From: Franzmannia pantelleriensis
GTDB lineage: Bacteria; Pseudomonadota; Gammaproteobacteria; Pseudomonadales; Halomonadaceae
NCBI RefSeq assembly: GCF_900102875.1
Contig: NZ_FNGH01000007.1
Location: 1-64,000 of the forward strand
DNA: 64,000 bases
Direction: 5' to 3'
The position numbers were made by a program, and so were the translations under genes. Shown piece by piece: positions 38,412 to 48,793 of the stretch (position 1 is the stretch's first letter; every line of letters starts with the position of its first letter). The notes below the pieces were generated by a model. The model was not told the DNA's origin. It saw only the letters and a list, made by a program, of their open reading frames with translations, and made no database searches.

Positions 38412-38442
38412 TTGACCTCTAGCTTACTTGAGGTTTTACCCT
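38412..38442 (+). promoter_or_regulatory. SoxR-controlled promoter with SoxR box
   Basis: TTGACC (38412-38417) and TACCCT (38437-38442) are separated by 19 bp, the overlong spacer typical of MerR-family promoters. Within it lies the near-palindrome ACCTCTAGCTTACTTGAGGT (38415-38434). This is a close match to the SoxR box CCTCAAGTTAACTTGAGG. The orientation points to the ABC exporter starting at 38473, and the box also covers the soxR start region. Confidence 0.8.
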
Positions 38443-38472
38443 GCAAGGCGCCTTTAGACAACCGGTGATGTC

Positions 38473-40359
38473 ATGTTCCGTTTCTTCGAAACCCTGGTGA
38501 ATCCCTATCCGCCTGGTACCCCCGAGACGCCACCCCGCGGGTTGGGCGCCTTTATCCTGCACTTCTCGCGGCCGGTGCTGCCGCTGCTGATCGTGATGTC
38601 GCTGCTCACCGCGCTGGTTTCGGCGGTCGAGGTGCTGTTCTTCAGTTATATGGGTGAGCTGGTCGACTGGCTGGCGGCCGCCGAGCGCGAGGGGTTCTTC
38701 GCCGAATACGGTTGGCGCCTGGCGGGGATGGCGGCGCTGGTGGTGATTGGCCTGCCGCTGCTGACACTGCTGCAGTCGTTGATTACCCATCAGAGCATCT
38801 TCGGTAACTACCCGATGATCGGCCGCTGGCTGGCGCACCGCCATATGCTCGGCCAGAGCATGGCCTTCTACCAGGATGAGTTCGCCGGGCGGGTCTCGCA
38901 GAAGGTGATGCAGACGGCGCTGGCGATTCGCGAGACGGTGATGAAGCTGATGGACCTGCTGGTCTATGTGATCGTCTATTTCGCCGGTGCCATGCTGCTG
39001 ATGGGCAGCGCCGAGCCGTGGCTGATGCTGCCGCTGGTGGCCTGGCTGGTCGGCTATATCGCGATCATGAAGGTCTTCGTACCGCGCCTGCGCCAGGTCT
39101 CCATGGAGCAGGCCGACGCCCGTGCGCGGATGACCGGTCGCATCGTCGACAGCTACAGCAATATCCAGACCATCAAACTGTTCGCCGATACCCAGCGCGA
39201 GCAGCACTACGCCCGCGACGCCATGGAGGGCTTCATGGCGACGGTGCACCGCCAGATGCGCCTGGCGACCAAGCTGACGGTGAGCCTGACGCTGCTCAAC
39301 TCGCTGCTGCTGGCGGGGGTGGCGGCGATCGCCATTGGTGCCTGGTACCTGGAGGCGGTGTCACTGGGGGTGATCGCGGTGGCGATTGCGCTGGTGATGC
39401 GTATCCGCTTCATGTCCAACTGGATTCTGTGGGAGGTGGCGGGGCTGTTCGAGAATATCGGCACGGTGCAGGACGGCATCAACACCATCGCCCGCGAGCC
39501 CGAGGTCAAGGATCCGCCGGATGCCAAGGCGCTCGAGGTGTCGCGGGGCGAGATTCGCTTCGACGCCCTGCGCTTCGGCTATGCGCGGCCAGACGGTGAA
39601 GCCCAGCGAGTGTTCGACGGCATGAGCCTGACCATTGCGCCGGGTGAGAAGGTCGGGGTGATCGGCCGCTCCGGGGCCGGCAAGTCGACCCTGGCCAACC
39701 TGCTGCTGCGCTTCTACGACCTGGAAGGCGGACGCATCCTGATCGACGATCAGGACATTGCCGGCGTCAGCCAGGCATCGCTGCGTCAGCAGATCGGCAT
39801 GGTGACTCAGGACACCTCGCTGCTGCATCGCTCGCTGCGCGACAACATCCGCTACGGCAGCCCGCATGCCAGCGAGGCGCAGGTGCTGGAGGCGGTGCGG
39901 CGCGCCCATGCCGACAGCTTTATCGACGATCTGGTCGACGTGCAGGGGCGGCGTGGGCTGGATGCCCACGTCGGCGAACGCGGGGTCAAGCTCTCCGGCG
40001 GGCAGCGCCAGCGCATCGCCATCGCTCGGGTGCTGCTCAAGAACGCGCCAATCCTGGTGCTCGACGAGGCGACCTCGGCGCTGGACTCCGAGGTCGAAGC
40101 GGCCATCCAGGAGCAGCTTTATGCCCTGATGGAGGGCAAGACGGTGATCGCCATCGCCCATCGGCTCTCCACCATCGCCATGCTCGACCGGCTGGTGGTG
40201 ATCGACGAGGGGCGTATCGTCGAGACCGGCACCCACCAGGAGCTGCTCGACATGAACGGGCTCTATGCTGCTCTGTGGCGACGCCAGTCGGGCGGATTTC
40301 TGGGGGTGGATATCAACGGCGAGCCTGTCGTGACTCCGGCCGACGCGCCATCCGCGTGA
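38473..40359 (+). CDS. ABC exporter, fused permease and ATPase
   Basis: A 628-residue type IV (type I exporter fold) half-transporter. It has six transmembrane helices in residues 1-320, then the nucleotide-binding domain with Walker A GRSGAGKST (about 398-406), a Q-loop TQDTS, signature LSGGQRQRIAIARVLL (about 507-522), Walker B ILVLDEATSALD and H-loop IAHRLST. The substrate is unknown; multidrug or lipid-like compounds are usual. It lies behind a SoxR promoter, so it may expel redox-active toxicants. The start MFRFFETLVNPYPP follows directly. Confidence 0.9.
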   Translation: MFRFFETLVNPYPPGTPETPPRGLGAFILHFSRPVLPLLIVMSLLTALVSAVEVLFFSYMGELVDWLAAAEREGFFAEYGWRLAGMAALVVIGLPLLTLLQSLITHQSIFGNYPMIGRWLAHRHMLGQSMAFYQDEFAGRVSQKVMQTALAIRETVMKLMDLLVYVIVYFAGAMLLMGSAEPWLMLPLVAWLVGYIAIMKVFVPRLRQVSMEQADARARMTGRIVDSYSNIQTIKLFADTQREQHYARDAMEGFMATVHRQMRLATKLTVSLTLLNSLLLAGVAAIAIGAWYLEAVSLGVIAVAIALVMRIRFMSNWILWEVAGLFENIGTVQDGINTIAREPEVKDPPDAKALEVSRGEIRFDALRFGYARPDGEAQRVFDGMSLTIAPGEKVGVIGRSGAGKSTLANLLLRFYDLEGGRILIDDQDIAGVSQASLRQQIGMVTQDTSLLHRSLRDNIRYGSPHASEAQVLEAVRRAHADSFIDDLVDVQGRRGLDAHVGERGVKLSGGQRQRIAIARVLLKNAPILVLDEATSALDSEVEAAIQEQLYALMEGKTVIAIAHRLSTIAMLDRLVVIDEGRIVETGTHQELLDMNGLYAALWRRQSGGFLGVDINGEPVVTPADAPSA

Positions 40360-40575
40360 TCTCGACCCGGCAACGGCCAACTCGCTATCGGCATGTGCTC
40401 GTCGACAGGGGCGCGGCGAGCGGGCGCGCCTGACCCAGCAAACGACGTCTGCCGTTCCAGCGGCGACGTCGCGTTCAAGTCTCTCGGTGACTGGCCGTTA
40501 CTCTCCTCGTCTGCGGCTGCTCCCCAGCCGCGGCTAATCCCTCTCCCGATACCCATAGCAACGAGGAGACGCCCC

Positions 40576-42564
40576 GTGTCGATTACCCACAAGATGGTGC
40601 TGACGTTCGGCCTGATCCTGGCGACGGCAGTCGCGGGGATCTCGGGCCTGGCGATCCTGCAGAGCCGGCAGGCGGCGGTCGACGCCTTCGCTGAGTCCAG
40701 CGGCCAGTACCTACGCCAAGTGGATTACTCACTTACCACCTTCCTGGAGCAGGTGGCCCAGGACGCGGCCTTCCTGGCTGCGGAGCCGCTGGTGGGCGAG
40801 GCTCACGGTAGCCTGACCCGCTATCTCGACAGTCGCGACACCCGGCCCATGACGCCCTCGCGCAATGCCGGCACGGAAGCCGACCTCTACGCGCTCTACT
40901 CGCGCTTCGCCGAGGCCAACCCCGGCTTGGCCTACGTCTATCTGGGCACCGCCGATGGCGGCTATGTGCAGTGGCCCGAAGGCAATATCGGTGCCGGCTA
41001 CGATCCGCGGGAACGCCCCTTCTACCAGGCTGCCCTGAGCCGTCCCGGGGATGTCGTGCGCACCGAGGCCTACTATTTCGCCGCCGACGACGCCACTATC
41101 ATCAGCTCCGTGCAAACCGTGGAGGACGATGACGGTCAGGTCATCGGAGTGCAGGGCGTCGACGTTTCGCTGGCCGGCTTGATGGACATGATCAACGAGA
41201 TCGAATTCGGCGAGCAGGGCTATCTGGTGTTGCTGGAGGAGAACGGCACCGTCCTGGCCCATCCGGGAGATCCCTCCGCCGGCTTCCAGGACGTTGAGTC
41301 GCTCGATGATCCGTCGCTGGCCCAGCTCCAGGCACTCGCCCACAGCGGCGAAGCACTCAGCCAGTCGATCCAGCACGACGGCGAGACCTACCATGCCACC
41401 GTCTACCGTTCACCGGCGCTCGGCTGGTCCCTGATCGGCTTGATTCCCAGGCACGAGATGCTGGCCGGTGCCAACCGCCTGTCCTGGCAGCTGAGCCTGC
41501 TCGGCCTGCTGTTTCTGCTGCTGGCGATCCTCGCCGCCGGGGCAGTGGCGCGCTATCTGACGGCGCCGATACGCCAGGTCTCGAGGCAGATGCAGGAGAT
41601 CGCCTCGGGCGAAGCGGACCTGACCCAGCGCCTGGCGGTGAAATCCCGCGACGAGATAGGCGAACTGGCGACCCAGTTCAATCGCTTCACCGATAATATC
41701 CACGACGTGCTGCTCGACGTACGTCACGGCAGTCGCACCGTGCGCGAGGCGGCAACGGCGATCAGCAGCGGCAGTGAGGATCTGGCGCGCCGCAGCGAGG
41801 GCGCGGCTGCCAACCTGCAGGAGACCTCGGCTTCCATGGAGCAGATCTCGAGCACCGTGGAGCACACCGCCGCCGCCTCGCGCCAGGCCGACGAGCTGGC
41901 ACAGGGGGCCGCCACCGCGGCACGCGAGTCTGGCTCGGCGGTGATCAGGGTGGTCGACCTCATGCAAGAGATCCAAACGACGTCCGAGCAGATCGCCGAG
42001 ATCGTCACCTTGATCGATGACATCGCCTTCCAGACCAATTTGCTGGCCCTCAATGCCTCCGTCGAGGCGGCCAGGGCCGGCCAGCATGGCAAGGGCTTCG
42101 CGGTGGTGGCCGAAGAGGTCCGTCTGCTGGCGCGGCGCAGTGGCGAGGCCTCGCGGGGAATCCGCGGCTTGATCGCTGACTCCCGCGACAAGGTCAGCCG
42201 CGGCAGCAGTGAGGTGCGCGCCGCCGGTGAAGCGGTGCAGGGGTTGGTTACCAACGTCGAGCGGGTGGCCGGGATGCTCGGCGAGATCAGCGTGGCAGCC
42301 GGCGAGCAGAGCGACGGGGTTGGCCAGGTCAACCAGGCGGTCAGCGAGCTGGATCGGATGACCCAGCAGAACACCCAACTGGTCGAAGCGTCCCGCGCTG
42401 CCGCCCATCGACTGACCGAGCAGGCCGAGCGACTCGCTCAGCGGGTCGGCGGCTTCGTGCTGCGTGAGCCGGCACTAGCGCCGGGCCACGACGACACCTG
42501 GAGCTCCCGACTGCCTGCCCCGGCAGACGCTAGCCACCGCTCTGATAGCCCTGTCACCGTCTGA
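40576..42564 (+). CDS. Methyl-accepting chemotaxis protein
   Basis: A 662-residue chemoreceptor. TM1 is at about 8-28, followed by a periplasmic double-Cache domain (about 35-300, with [17 protein letters not shown] and [14 protein letters not shown]). TM2 is at about 305-325, then HAMP, then a long cytoplasmic signalling hairpin with the tip [19 protein letters not shown] chose the GTG at 40576 because GAGGAGA precedes it and TM1 then sits at the normal place. The dCache DPRxRPFY pattern is that of small-molecule sensors. There is no C-terminal pentapeptide tether. Confidence 0.88.
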   Translation: MSITHKMVLTFGLILATAVAGISGLAILQSRQAAVDAFAESSGQYLRQVDYSLTTFLEQVAQDAAFLAAEPLVGEAHGSLTRYLDSRDTRPMTPSRNAGTEADLYALYSRFAEANPGLAYVYLGTADGGYVQWPEGNIGAGYDPRERPFYQAALSRPGDVVRTEAYYFAADDATIISSVQTVEDDDGQVIGVQGVDVSLAGLMDMINEIEFGEQGYLVLLEENGTVLAHPGDPSAGFQDVESLDDPSLAQLQALAHSGEALSQSIQHDGETYHATVYRSPALGWSLIGLIPRHEMLAGANRLSWQLSLLGLLFLLLAILAAGAVARYLTAPIRQVSRQMQEIASGEADLTQRLAVKSRDEIGELATQFNRFTDNIHDVLLDVRHGSRTVREAATAISSGSEDLARRSEGAAANLQETSASMEQISSTVEHTAAASRQADELAQGAATAARESGSAVIRVVDLMQEIQTTSEQIAEIVTLIDDIAFQTNLLALNASVEAARAGQHGKGFAVVAEEVRLLARRSGEASRGIRGLIADSRDKVSRGSSEVRAAGEAVQGLVTNVERVAGMLGEISVAAGEQSDGVGQVNQAVSELDRMTQQNTQLVEASRAAAHRLTEQAERLAQRVGGFVLREPALAPGHDDTWSSRLPAPADASHRSDSPVTV

Positions 42565-42594
42565 GCGAGCGGTCGATGGACGACGGGTCGGTGC

Positions 42595-42981
42595 TCATTC
42601 CGGCCGGCGCGCCATCAGCGTGATCTCGACCCGGCAGCCACCACACAGCTTGGGTGACTGGGTGCAGGTACGTGCCGGGAAGTGGGGTCCTTCGAAATAC
42701 TCGGCATAGACGGCGTCCATCTCGCTGATCTCATCCAGGTCGGCGAGGTGGACATCGACCCTTACCACGTCGTCCATGCTCACGTTGACGAGCTCCAGCA
42801 TGCGCTCGAGTTCGCGCATCACGCGGTGGGTCTCCTCCTTGATGTCGCCAATCTCGGCCTCGGCACCGTGGATATCGGCGGCGGTCAGGCCGGAGACAAA
42901 GGCGTAGCGGTCGTCGAGCACGATGTGGCTACCGGGGAACTGCGGACTGGGAAGGGTCGGGTCGTTGCGGTGTTCTAGCAT
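42595..42981 (-). CDS. RidA family protein
   Basis: A 128-residue YjgF/YER057c/RidA-like protein. The fold markers are AFVSGLTA, VNVSMDDVVRVDVHLADLDEI and FPARTCTQSPKLCGGCRVEITLMA. In true RidA imine deaminases an Arg in the C-terminal RxxVxxxxLP motif binds the substrate. Here the segment reads FPARTCTQSPKL, so activity may differ. ATG 42981 has GGAG upstream. It follows the chemoreceptor convergently. Confidence 0.8.
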   Translation of the reverse strand: MLEHRNDPTLPSPQFPGSHIVLDDRYAFVSGLTAADIHGAEAEIGDIKEETHRVMRELERMLELVNVSMDDVVRVDVHLADLDEISEMDAVYAEYFEGPHFPARTCTQSPKLCGGCRVEITLMARRPE

Positions 42982-43045
42982 GGGATCTCCATATCGAATC
43001 AATGACCTATACGACTCGCTTGGGGCCGCGAGGGTTCCTGTCGTA

Positions 43046-44020
43046 TCAGGCAGTCGCTGTGGCGTCCTCTGCCTCCTCGGCGAAAGGCTGACGCTGGGGT
43101 TGCCACGGCTCGGCAGTTGGCAAGTTTTCGATCCGCATACGCTCGACGACGAAATCGACGAAGGTACGCACCTTGGGAGAGATCAGGCGTCCCCCAGGGA
43201 AGACCGCATTCAGCTCAACCTCGGGTCCCTCCCAGCCATCCAGCACTCGGTGTAGCCGCTGCTCGTCTGGGCCCAGGCAGGCGACGATTTCGCTGGTTAG
43301 CATCAACCCTTGCCCCTCGACCAGCAGCCCGCGCAGCACGAAGGGATCGTTGGCGATGGCAATCGGGTCGATCTCTACTTCCACTTGACGCGTTGCATTG
43401 CGCAGCTGCCACAGGTAGCGCTGGCCGCGTTGGTCGGTGCACTTGGCCAGGGCGGGATGGTGAGCCAGGTCCGCCGGTTCGCTTGGCTCGCCGTGCAGGG
43501 CGATATAGCGGTCGCTGGCATAGACGAAGGAGCGGTAGCGCGCTAAGGGACGGGCTATCAAGGTCGAATCCGGCAGAGGCCCGACGCGAAGTGCAACATC
43601 GATCTGATTCGTCACCAGGTCGAGACGATCGTTGGATAGCACCATCTCGATACGCACTTGGGGGTGGCGCTCGCGAAACTCGCGTATCAGGTCGGAGGTG
43701 AACTCAGTGCACATGGTGAACGGCGCAGTGACGCGCAGCCAGCCGCGCGGGCTATCTTCCAGGCGCTGGACGGCGTTCTCGGCTTGGTTGAGATCCTGGG
43801 CGATACGGTTGCAGTAGTCGAAGTAGACGGCACCGGCCTCGGTAAGGCTCAGGTTGCGCGTGGTGCGGTGAAGCAATCGTGCGCCCAGGCGCTCCTCGAG
43901 CGCCTGCACCTTGCGGCTTACCGTCGTCTTGGAAAGATGCAGCTGCCTTGCCGCGGCGATGAAACTGCCTTGTTCCACGACCTTGGCGAAGATCAGGGCG
44001 TCATTGAGGTCTTGTAGCAT
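43046..44020 (-). CDS. LysR family regulator, divergent from the RND efflux operon
   Basis: A 324-residue LysR protein. Winged helix: LNDALIFAKVVEQGSFIAAARQLHLSKTTVSRKVQALEERLGARLLHRTTR (about 5-55), then an effector domain. ATG 44020 (MLQDLNDAL) is typical; the extended frame is spurious. The divergent position 302 bp from the RND pump suggests it regulates the pump. The C-terminal tail of about 20 residues is longer than usual and charged. Confidence 0.88.
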   Translation of the reverse strand: MLQDLNDALIFAKVVEQGSFIAAARQLHLSKTTVSRKVQALEERLGARLLHRTTRNLSLTEAGAVYFDYCNRIAQDLNQAENAVQRLEDSPRGWLRVTAPFTMCTEFTSDLIREFRERHPQVRIEMVLSNDRLDLVTNQIDVALRVGPLPDSTLIARPLARYRSFVYASDRYIALHGEPSEPADLAHHPALAKCTDQRGQRYLWQLRNATRQVEVEIDPIAIANDPFVLRGLLVEGQGLMLTSEIVACLGPDEQRLHRVLDGWEGPEVELNAVFPGGRLISPKVRTFVDFVVERMRIENLPTAEPWQPQRQPFAEEAEDATATA

Positions 44021-44322
44021 GGTCGTAATCCTGTGCCGTGCACTCAGTGTTGGAAAAACACTGTGGCTGGGAGAGCACCGTGCCAGGAGACGTGCTGGTG
44101 TAGGCAAGCAGAGTTGCGCGGAGACTGTCCCGTCAACGGGACAGTATTTCCCTGTCGGCCCGACTAATCAAGTGCCCGGTAACACTATAAGGTGGCGTTC
44201 TACGAAGTTTGCCGTCGATTAAGCACGCCATCAAACGACATTAATAAATTATAAAAACACGCCGGCCAAGTCGAATAAAACGACGTGGTGAACTTCGTTT
44301 TATTAATGGGAGAGGGAATGTC
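44021..44322. promoter_or_regulatory. Divergent control region with an inverted repeat
   Basis: This 302-bp gap has no convincing gene. It contains ACTGTCCCG-TCAA-CGGGACAGT (44124-44145), a perfect 9-bp inverted repeat, roughly midway between lysR and the efflux operon. The last 120 bp before the adaptor gene are AT-rich (AATAAATTATAAAAACACG near 44242), a likely promoter zone. The repeat is a candidate operator for the adjacent LysR protein. Confidence 0.5.
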
Positions 44323-45534
44323 ATGAACGTCCAGAAGATGTTCGAAAAACTCGGTGGCCGGCAAGCGATCATGGTGACCGCCTTGATGGCCGGTCTTGTC
44401 GTTCTGTCGGGTTGCGAGAGCCAGGCCGATACCCAGGACGGGGCCGATCAAGGGCCTCCGCCCCCCGAGGTCAGTGTGGCCCAGGTGCTGGTCGAGGACG
44501 TCGAGTTGTGGGACGCCTTCACCGGGCGTATCGAGGCGGTGGAGACGGTCGATCTGCGCCCGCGGGTGTCGGGTTATATCGATAGCATTCACTACACCGA
44601 GGGCCAGGACGTCGAGAAGGGCGACGTCTTGTTCACCATCGATCCGCGGCCCTATCGCGCCGAACTGGCGCGCGCCGAGGCTGCACTACAGCGCGCCCGC
44701 GCTGGAGCCGAGCTGGCTCGCAGCGAGGCCGCCCGTGCCGAAGCGCTGGCGCAGAGTCGCTCGATTTCCCGCGAGGAGCTGGATCAGCGGCGCGCGGCGG
44801 CGGCCACGGCCGAGGCCGATATCCTCGCCGCCCAGGCCAGCGCCGACACCGCGCGGCTCAATATGGCGTTCACCGAGGTCCGCGCGCCGATCGCGGGGCG
44901 CACCGGGCGGGCGCTGGTAACGCCGGGGAACCTGGTCTCCGAGGCCACGCCGCTGACCCGCATCGTCGCGCTGGATCGGGTGCACGTGCATTTCCACAGC
45001 GACGAGCAGGCGTATCTGCGCTATGAGGCCATGTCGCGCAATGGCGAGCGTGAGAACTTGCGCGGGGCCAGTTTCCCCGTTCGCGTTGGCCTGGCCAACG
45101 ATGTCGGCTACCCCTACCTCGGTGAGGTCGACTTCGTCGATAACCGCCTCGATGCCGAGGCCGGCACCATCCTCGCCCGCGCCGTGCTCGACAATAGCGA
45201 GGGGCGATTCGCCCCCGGGATGTATGCCCGCGTGCAGCTGCTGGCGGGAAGCGCCGACGACAGCCTGCTGATCGACGACAAGGCGGTGCTCACCGACCAG
45301 GATCGCAAGTACGTCTATGTGGTCGACGCCGAGGGCCGTGCCATGCGGCGCGATGTCCAGCTAGGTCGCATGATCGACGGGCTGCGGGTGGTGACTGAGG
45401 GTCTTGAGCCGACAGACCAGGTGGTGGTCAGCGGTGCCCAGCGGATCTTCTTCCCGGGCATGCAGGTAGCGGCGCAGAGCGTCGACATGCGCGGCGCGGA
45501 TGTCACTGCCGGTGAGTACGCCGCCATGCGCTGA
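44323..45534 (+). CDS. RND efflux periplasmic adaptor (membrane fusion protein)
   Basis: A 403-residue AcrA/MexA-type adaptor anchored by a lipid. The lipobox LSGC lies near residue 28 (VVLSGCESQ). The barrel-sandwich segments VDLRPRVSGYIDSIHYTEGQ and FTEVRAPIAGRTGRALVTPGNLV flank a coiled-coil hairpin (about 110-155). A beta-barrel and membrane-proximal domain follow. It links the RND permease to the outer-membrane channel. It is the first gene of the adaptor-permease-channel operon. The drug range cannot be predicted. Confidence 0.92.
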   Translation: MNVQKMFEKLGGRQAIMVTALMAGLVVLSGCESQADTQDGADQGPPPPEVSVAQVLVEDVELWDAFTGRIEAVETVDLRPRVSGYIDSIHYTEGQDVEKGDVLFTIDPRPYRAELARAEAALQRARAGAELARSEAARAEALAQSRSISREELDQRRAAAATAEADILAAQASADTARLNMAFTEVRAPIAGRTGRALVTPGNLVSEATPLTRIVALDRVHVHFHSDEQAYLRYEAMSRNGERENLRGASFPVRVGLANDVGYPYLGEVDFVDNRLDAEAGTILARAVLDNSEGRFAPGMYARVQLLAGSADDSLLIDDKAVLTDQDRKYVYVVDAEGRAMRRDVQLGRMIDGLRVVTEGLEPTDQVVVSGAQRIFFPGMQVAAQSVDMRGADVTAGEYAAMR

Positions 45535-45619
45535 GCACGCCTGACGCTCGCTACCACCATCACCCTGAACGACGTTCTCGGGACAGACCTTGTGGTCCGC
45601 CCCGCAAGGGAGTCTTGTC

Positions 45620-48600
45620 ATGAATTTCGCTAAATTCTTCGTCGACCGGCCGATCTTTGCCGCGGTGCTGTCGATCCTGATCTTTATCGCTGGCGCCATC
45701 GCCATCCCGCTGCTGCCGATCAGCGAATACCCCGATGTGGTGCCGCCTACCGTGCAGGTGCGGGCGGTCTACCCCGGTGCCAACCCCAGCGAGATCGCCG
45801 ATACGGTGGCCACGCCGCTAGAGGAGGCGATTACCGGGGTCGAGAACCTCATGTACATGAAGTCGGTGGCCGGCTCCGACGGGGTGCTGGCGATGACCCT
45901 GACCTTCCGCCCCGGCAGCGATCCGGACGACGCCCAGGTACAGGTACAGAACCGGGTCAGCCAGGCCGAGGCGCGCTTGCCCGAGGCGGTGCGCCGCCAG
46001 GGGGTGACGACTGAAAAGCAGTCCCCCAACCTGACCATGGTGCCTCAGCTGATCTCGCCCGACGGCCGCTACGACAGCACCTACCTGCGCAACTACGCGG
46101 CGCTGCACGTGCGTGACGAGCTGGCGCGGTTAGAGGGGGTGGGGCAGGCGATGCTGTTCGGCGCTGGCGACTATGCCATGCGGGTGTGGATCGACCCCGA
46201 TCGTGCCGCCGCCCGTGGGCTGACCGCCGGCGATATCCTGGCGGCGATCCGCGAGCAGAACGTGCAGGTCTCGGCGGGCCAGCTCGGCGCGCCGCCGACG
46301 CCGCAGTCGTCGGACTTCCTGATCTCGATCAACGCCCAGGGGCGCCTGACCAGCGAGGAGGAGTTCGGCAATATCGTGGTCAGGGCCGGCAGCGACGGCC
46401 AGATCACCTATCTCTCCGACGTGGCGCGCATCGAACTCGGCGCCGCCGAATATTCGCTACGCTCGCTGCTCGACAATCAGCAGGCGGTGGCCATCGGGAT
46501 CTTTCAGGCACCGGGCTCCAACGCTATTGCACTGTCCAATGCGGTGCGCGACAGGCTGGAGGCGCTGTCCCAGCATTTCCCCGAAGGCGTTGAGTACACC
46601 ATCGTCTATGACCCCACGGTATTCGTGCGCGACTCGATCCAGTCGGTGATCAAGACGCTGCTCGAGGCGGTGCTGCTGGTGGTGCTGGTGGTCACGATGT
46701 TCCTGCAGACCTGGCGGGCGTCGATCATTCCGCTGCTGGCGGTGCCGGTGTCGATCGTGGGTACCTTTGCGGTGCTCTACCTGCTGGGGTTCTCGATCAA
46801 TACCCTGACCCTGTTCGGCCTGGTGCTGGCCATCGGCATCGTGGTCGACGACGCCATCGTGGTGGTGGAGAACGTCGAGCGCAACATCGAGGAGGGGCTG
46901 GCCCCGCTGGCGGCGGCTCACCAGGCGATGCGCGAGGTGAGCGGGCCGATCGTCGCCATCTCGGTGGTGCTGTGCGCGGTATTCGTGCCGATGGCCTTCC
47001 TCGAGGGCGTCACCGGCCAGTTCTATCGCCAGTTCGCGGTAACCATCGCCATCTCCACGGTGATCTCGGCGATCAACTCGCTGACGCTGTCGCCGGCACT
47101 CGCCGCGCTGCTGCTCAAGCCCCACGACGCGCCCAAGGATCGCCTGTCGCGGGGGATCGACTTGCTGTTCGGTTGGCTGTTCCGCCCCTTCAACCGCTTC
47201 TTCAACGCCAGCTCGCAACGCTATCAGGGTGGCGTGGCGCGCAGCCTGCGCCGACGAGGCGCGGTATTTGCGGTCTATGCGCTGCTGCTGGCGGGTACCG
47301 GCGTGATGTTCCAGGCGGTGCCGGGCGGTTTCATTCCCACCCAGGACAAGATGTACCTGATTGCCGGCGCCCGGCTGCCAGAGGGCGCTTCGCTGGACCG
47401 GACCGAAGCGGTGATCCGGCGCATGACCGAGATTGCCCTGGAGACGGAGGGGGTCGAGGCCGCAGTAGCATTCCCGGGGCTCAATCCGCTGCAGTTCACC
47501 AACACGCCCAACTCGGGCACGGTGTTCTTCGGCCTCGAGCCGTTCGGCGACCGCCAGCGCAGCGCCGAGGAGATCACCGCCGAGCTCAATGGCAAGTTCG
47601 CGGCGCTGCAGGAGGCCTTCACCTTTGCCTTCATGCCGCCGGCGATCCTCGGCCTCGGCTCCGGCTCGGGGTTCTCGCTGTTCATTCAGGATCGCGCCAA
47701 CCTCGGCTACGGCGAGCTGCAGCAGGCGGTGGACGGCTTCAGCGGGGCGCTGATGCAGACACCGGGCATGGGCTATCCGATCACCTCCTACCAGTCCAAC
47801 GTGCCGCAGCTCGACCTGCACGTCGACCGGGTCAAGGCCAAGACCCAGGGCGTGGCGCTCACTGACCTGTTCGAGACCCTGCAGGTCTACCTCGGCTCGG
47901 CCTATGTCAACGACTTCAACCGCTTCGGGCGTACCTGGCAGGTAATGGCCCAGGCCGACGGCGACTACCGCATGGACGCCGATAACATCGGCCGCCTGCG
48001 CACCCGCAACGAGTACGGCGAGATGGTGCCGATCGGCAGCATGATCCGCGTCGACCAGACCTACGGCCCCGACCCGGTGATCCGCTACAACGGCTATCCC
48101 GCCGCCGACCTGCTGGGCGAGGCCGACCCGCGGGTGCTGTCGTCGAGCCAGGCGATCCAGGTGGTCGAGCAGCTTGCCTCGGCGGTGCTGCCGGCGGGGA
48201 TGTCCTTCGAGTGGACCGACCTGAGCTATCAGCAGGTCAACCAGGGTGGGGCGGCGCTGGTGGTGTTCCCGTTGGCCATCCTGCTGGTGTTCCTGGCACT
48301 GGCGGCCCTCTACGAGAGCTGGACCCTGCCGCTGGCGGTGATTCTGATCGTGCCGATGTGCATGCTCTCGGCGCTGATCGGCGTACGCCTGACCGGCGGC
48401 GACAACAATATCTTCGTCCAGGTGGGGCTGGTGGTGCTGATCGGCCTGGCGTGCAAGAACGCCATCCTGATCGTCGAGTTCGCCCGCGAGCTGGAGATGC
48501 AGGGGCGCGGCATCGTCGAGGCGGCGCTGGAGGCGTGCCGCTTGCGCCTGCGCCCGATCATCATGACCTCGATCACCTTCACCGCGGCGGTGGTGCCGCT

Positions 48601-48793
48601 GATGCTGGCCGGCGGCGCCGGTGCCGAGGTGCGCCAGGCACTGGGCACGGCGGTGTTCGCCGGCATGCTCGGCGTGACGCTGTTCGGCCTGTTCCTGACC
48701 CCGGTGTTCTATGTTGCGCTGCGCAAGCTGGTCACGCGTGGCCAACCCGACCCACGCGACGCGCAGCCTGTGGAGGGCGCCTACCATGCCTGA
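45620..48793 (+). CDS. RND family multidrug efflux permease (HAE1 type)
   Basis: A 1057-residue inner-membrane pump with twelve transmembrane helices and two large periplasmic loops (about 35-330 and 560-870). The start MNFAKFFVDRPIFAAVLSI is the classic AcrB/MexB N-terminus. Proton-relay residues are the Asp pair in GIVVDDAIVVVENVER and the Lys in GLACKNAILIVEFARE. It exports hydrophobic compounds using the proton gradient. ATG 45620 is the natural start. Its end overlaps the channel gene by 8 nt. Confidence 0.94.
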   Translation: MNFAKFFVDRPIFAAVLSILIFIAGAIAIPLLPISEYPDVVPPTVQVRAVYPGANPSEIADTVATPLEEAITGVENLMYMKSVAGSDGVLAMTLTFRPGSDPDDAQVQVQNRVSQAEARLPEAVRRQGVTTEKQSPNLTMVPQLISPDGRYDSTYLRNYAALHVRDELARLEGVGQAMLFGAGDYAMRVWIDPDRAAARGLTAGDILAAIREQNVQVSAGQLGAPPTPQSSDFLISINAQGRLTSEEEFGNIVVRAGSDGQITYLSDVARIELGAAEYSLRSLLDNQQAVAIGIFQAPGSNAIALSNAVRDRLEALSQHFPEGVEYTIVYDPTVFVRDSIQSVIKTLLEAVLLVVLVVTMFLQTWRASIIPLLAVPVSIVGTFAVLYLLGFSINTLTLFGLVLAIGIVVDDAIVVVENVERNIEEGLAPLAAAHQAMREVSGPIVAISVVLCAVFVPMAFLEGVTGQFYRQFAVTIAISTVISAINSLTLSPALAALLLKPHDAPKDRLSRGIDLLFGWLFRPFNRFFNASSQRYQGGVARSLRRRGAVFAVYALLLAGTGVMFQAVPGGFIPTQDKMYLIAGARLPEGASLDRTEAVIRRMTEIALETEGVEAAVAFPGLNPLQFTNTPNSGTVFFGLEPFGDRQRSAEEITAELNGKFAALQEAFTFAFMPPAILGLGSGSGFSLFIQDRANLGYGELQQAVDGFSGALMQTPGMGYPITSYQSNVPQLDLHVDRVKAKTQGVALTDLFETLQVYLGSAYVNDFNRFGRTWQVMAQADGDYRMDADNIGRLRTRNEYGEMVPIGSMIRVDQTYGPDPVIRYNGYPAADLLGEADPRVLSSSQAIQVVEQLASAVLPAGMSFEWTDLSYQQVNQGGAALVVFPLAILLVFLALAALYESWTLPLAVILIVPMCMLSALIGVRLTGGDNNIFVQVGLVVLIGLACKNAILIVEFARELEMQGRGIVEAALEACRLRLRPIIMTSITFTAAVVPLMLAGGAGAEVRQALGTAVFAGMLGVTLFGLFLTPVFYVALRKLVTRGQPDPRDAQPVEGAYHA

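Noticed and set aside
43117..43701. Plus-strand 194-residue frame over the LysR gene
   Set aside because: It is antisense to a LysR protein with clear helix-turn-helix and effector domains. It has no ribosome site or recognisable domain.
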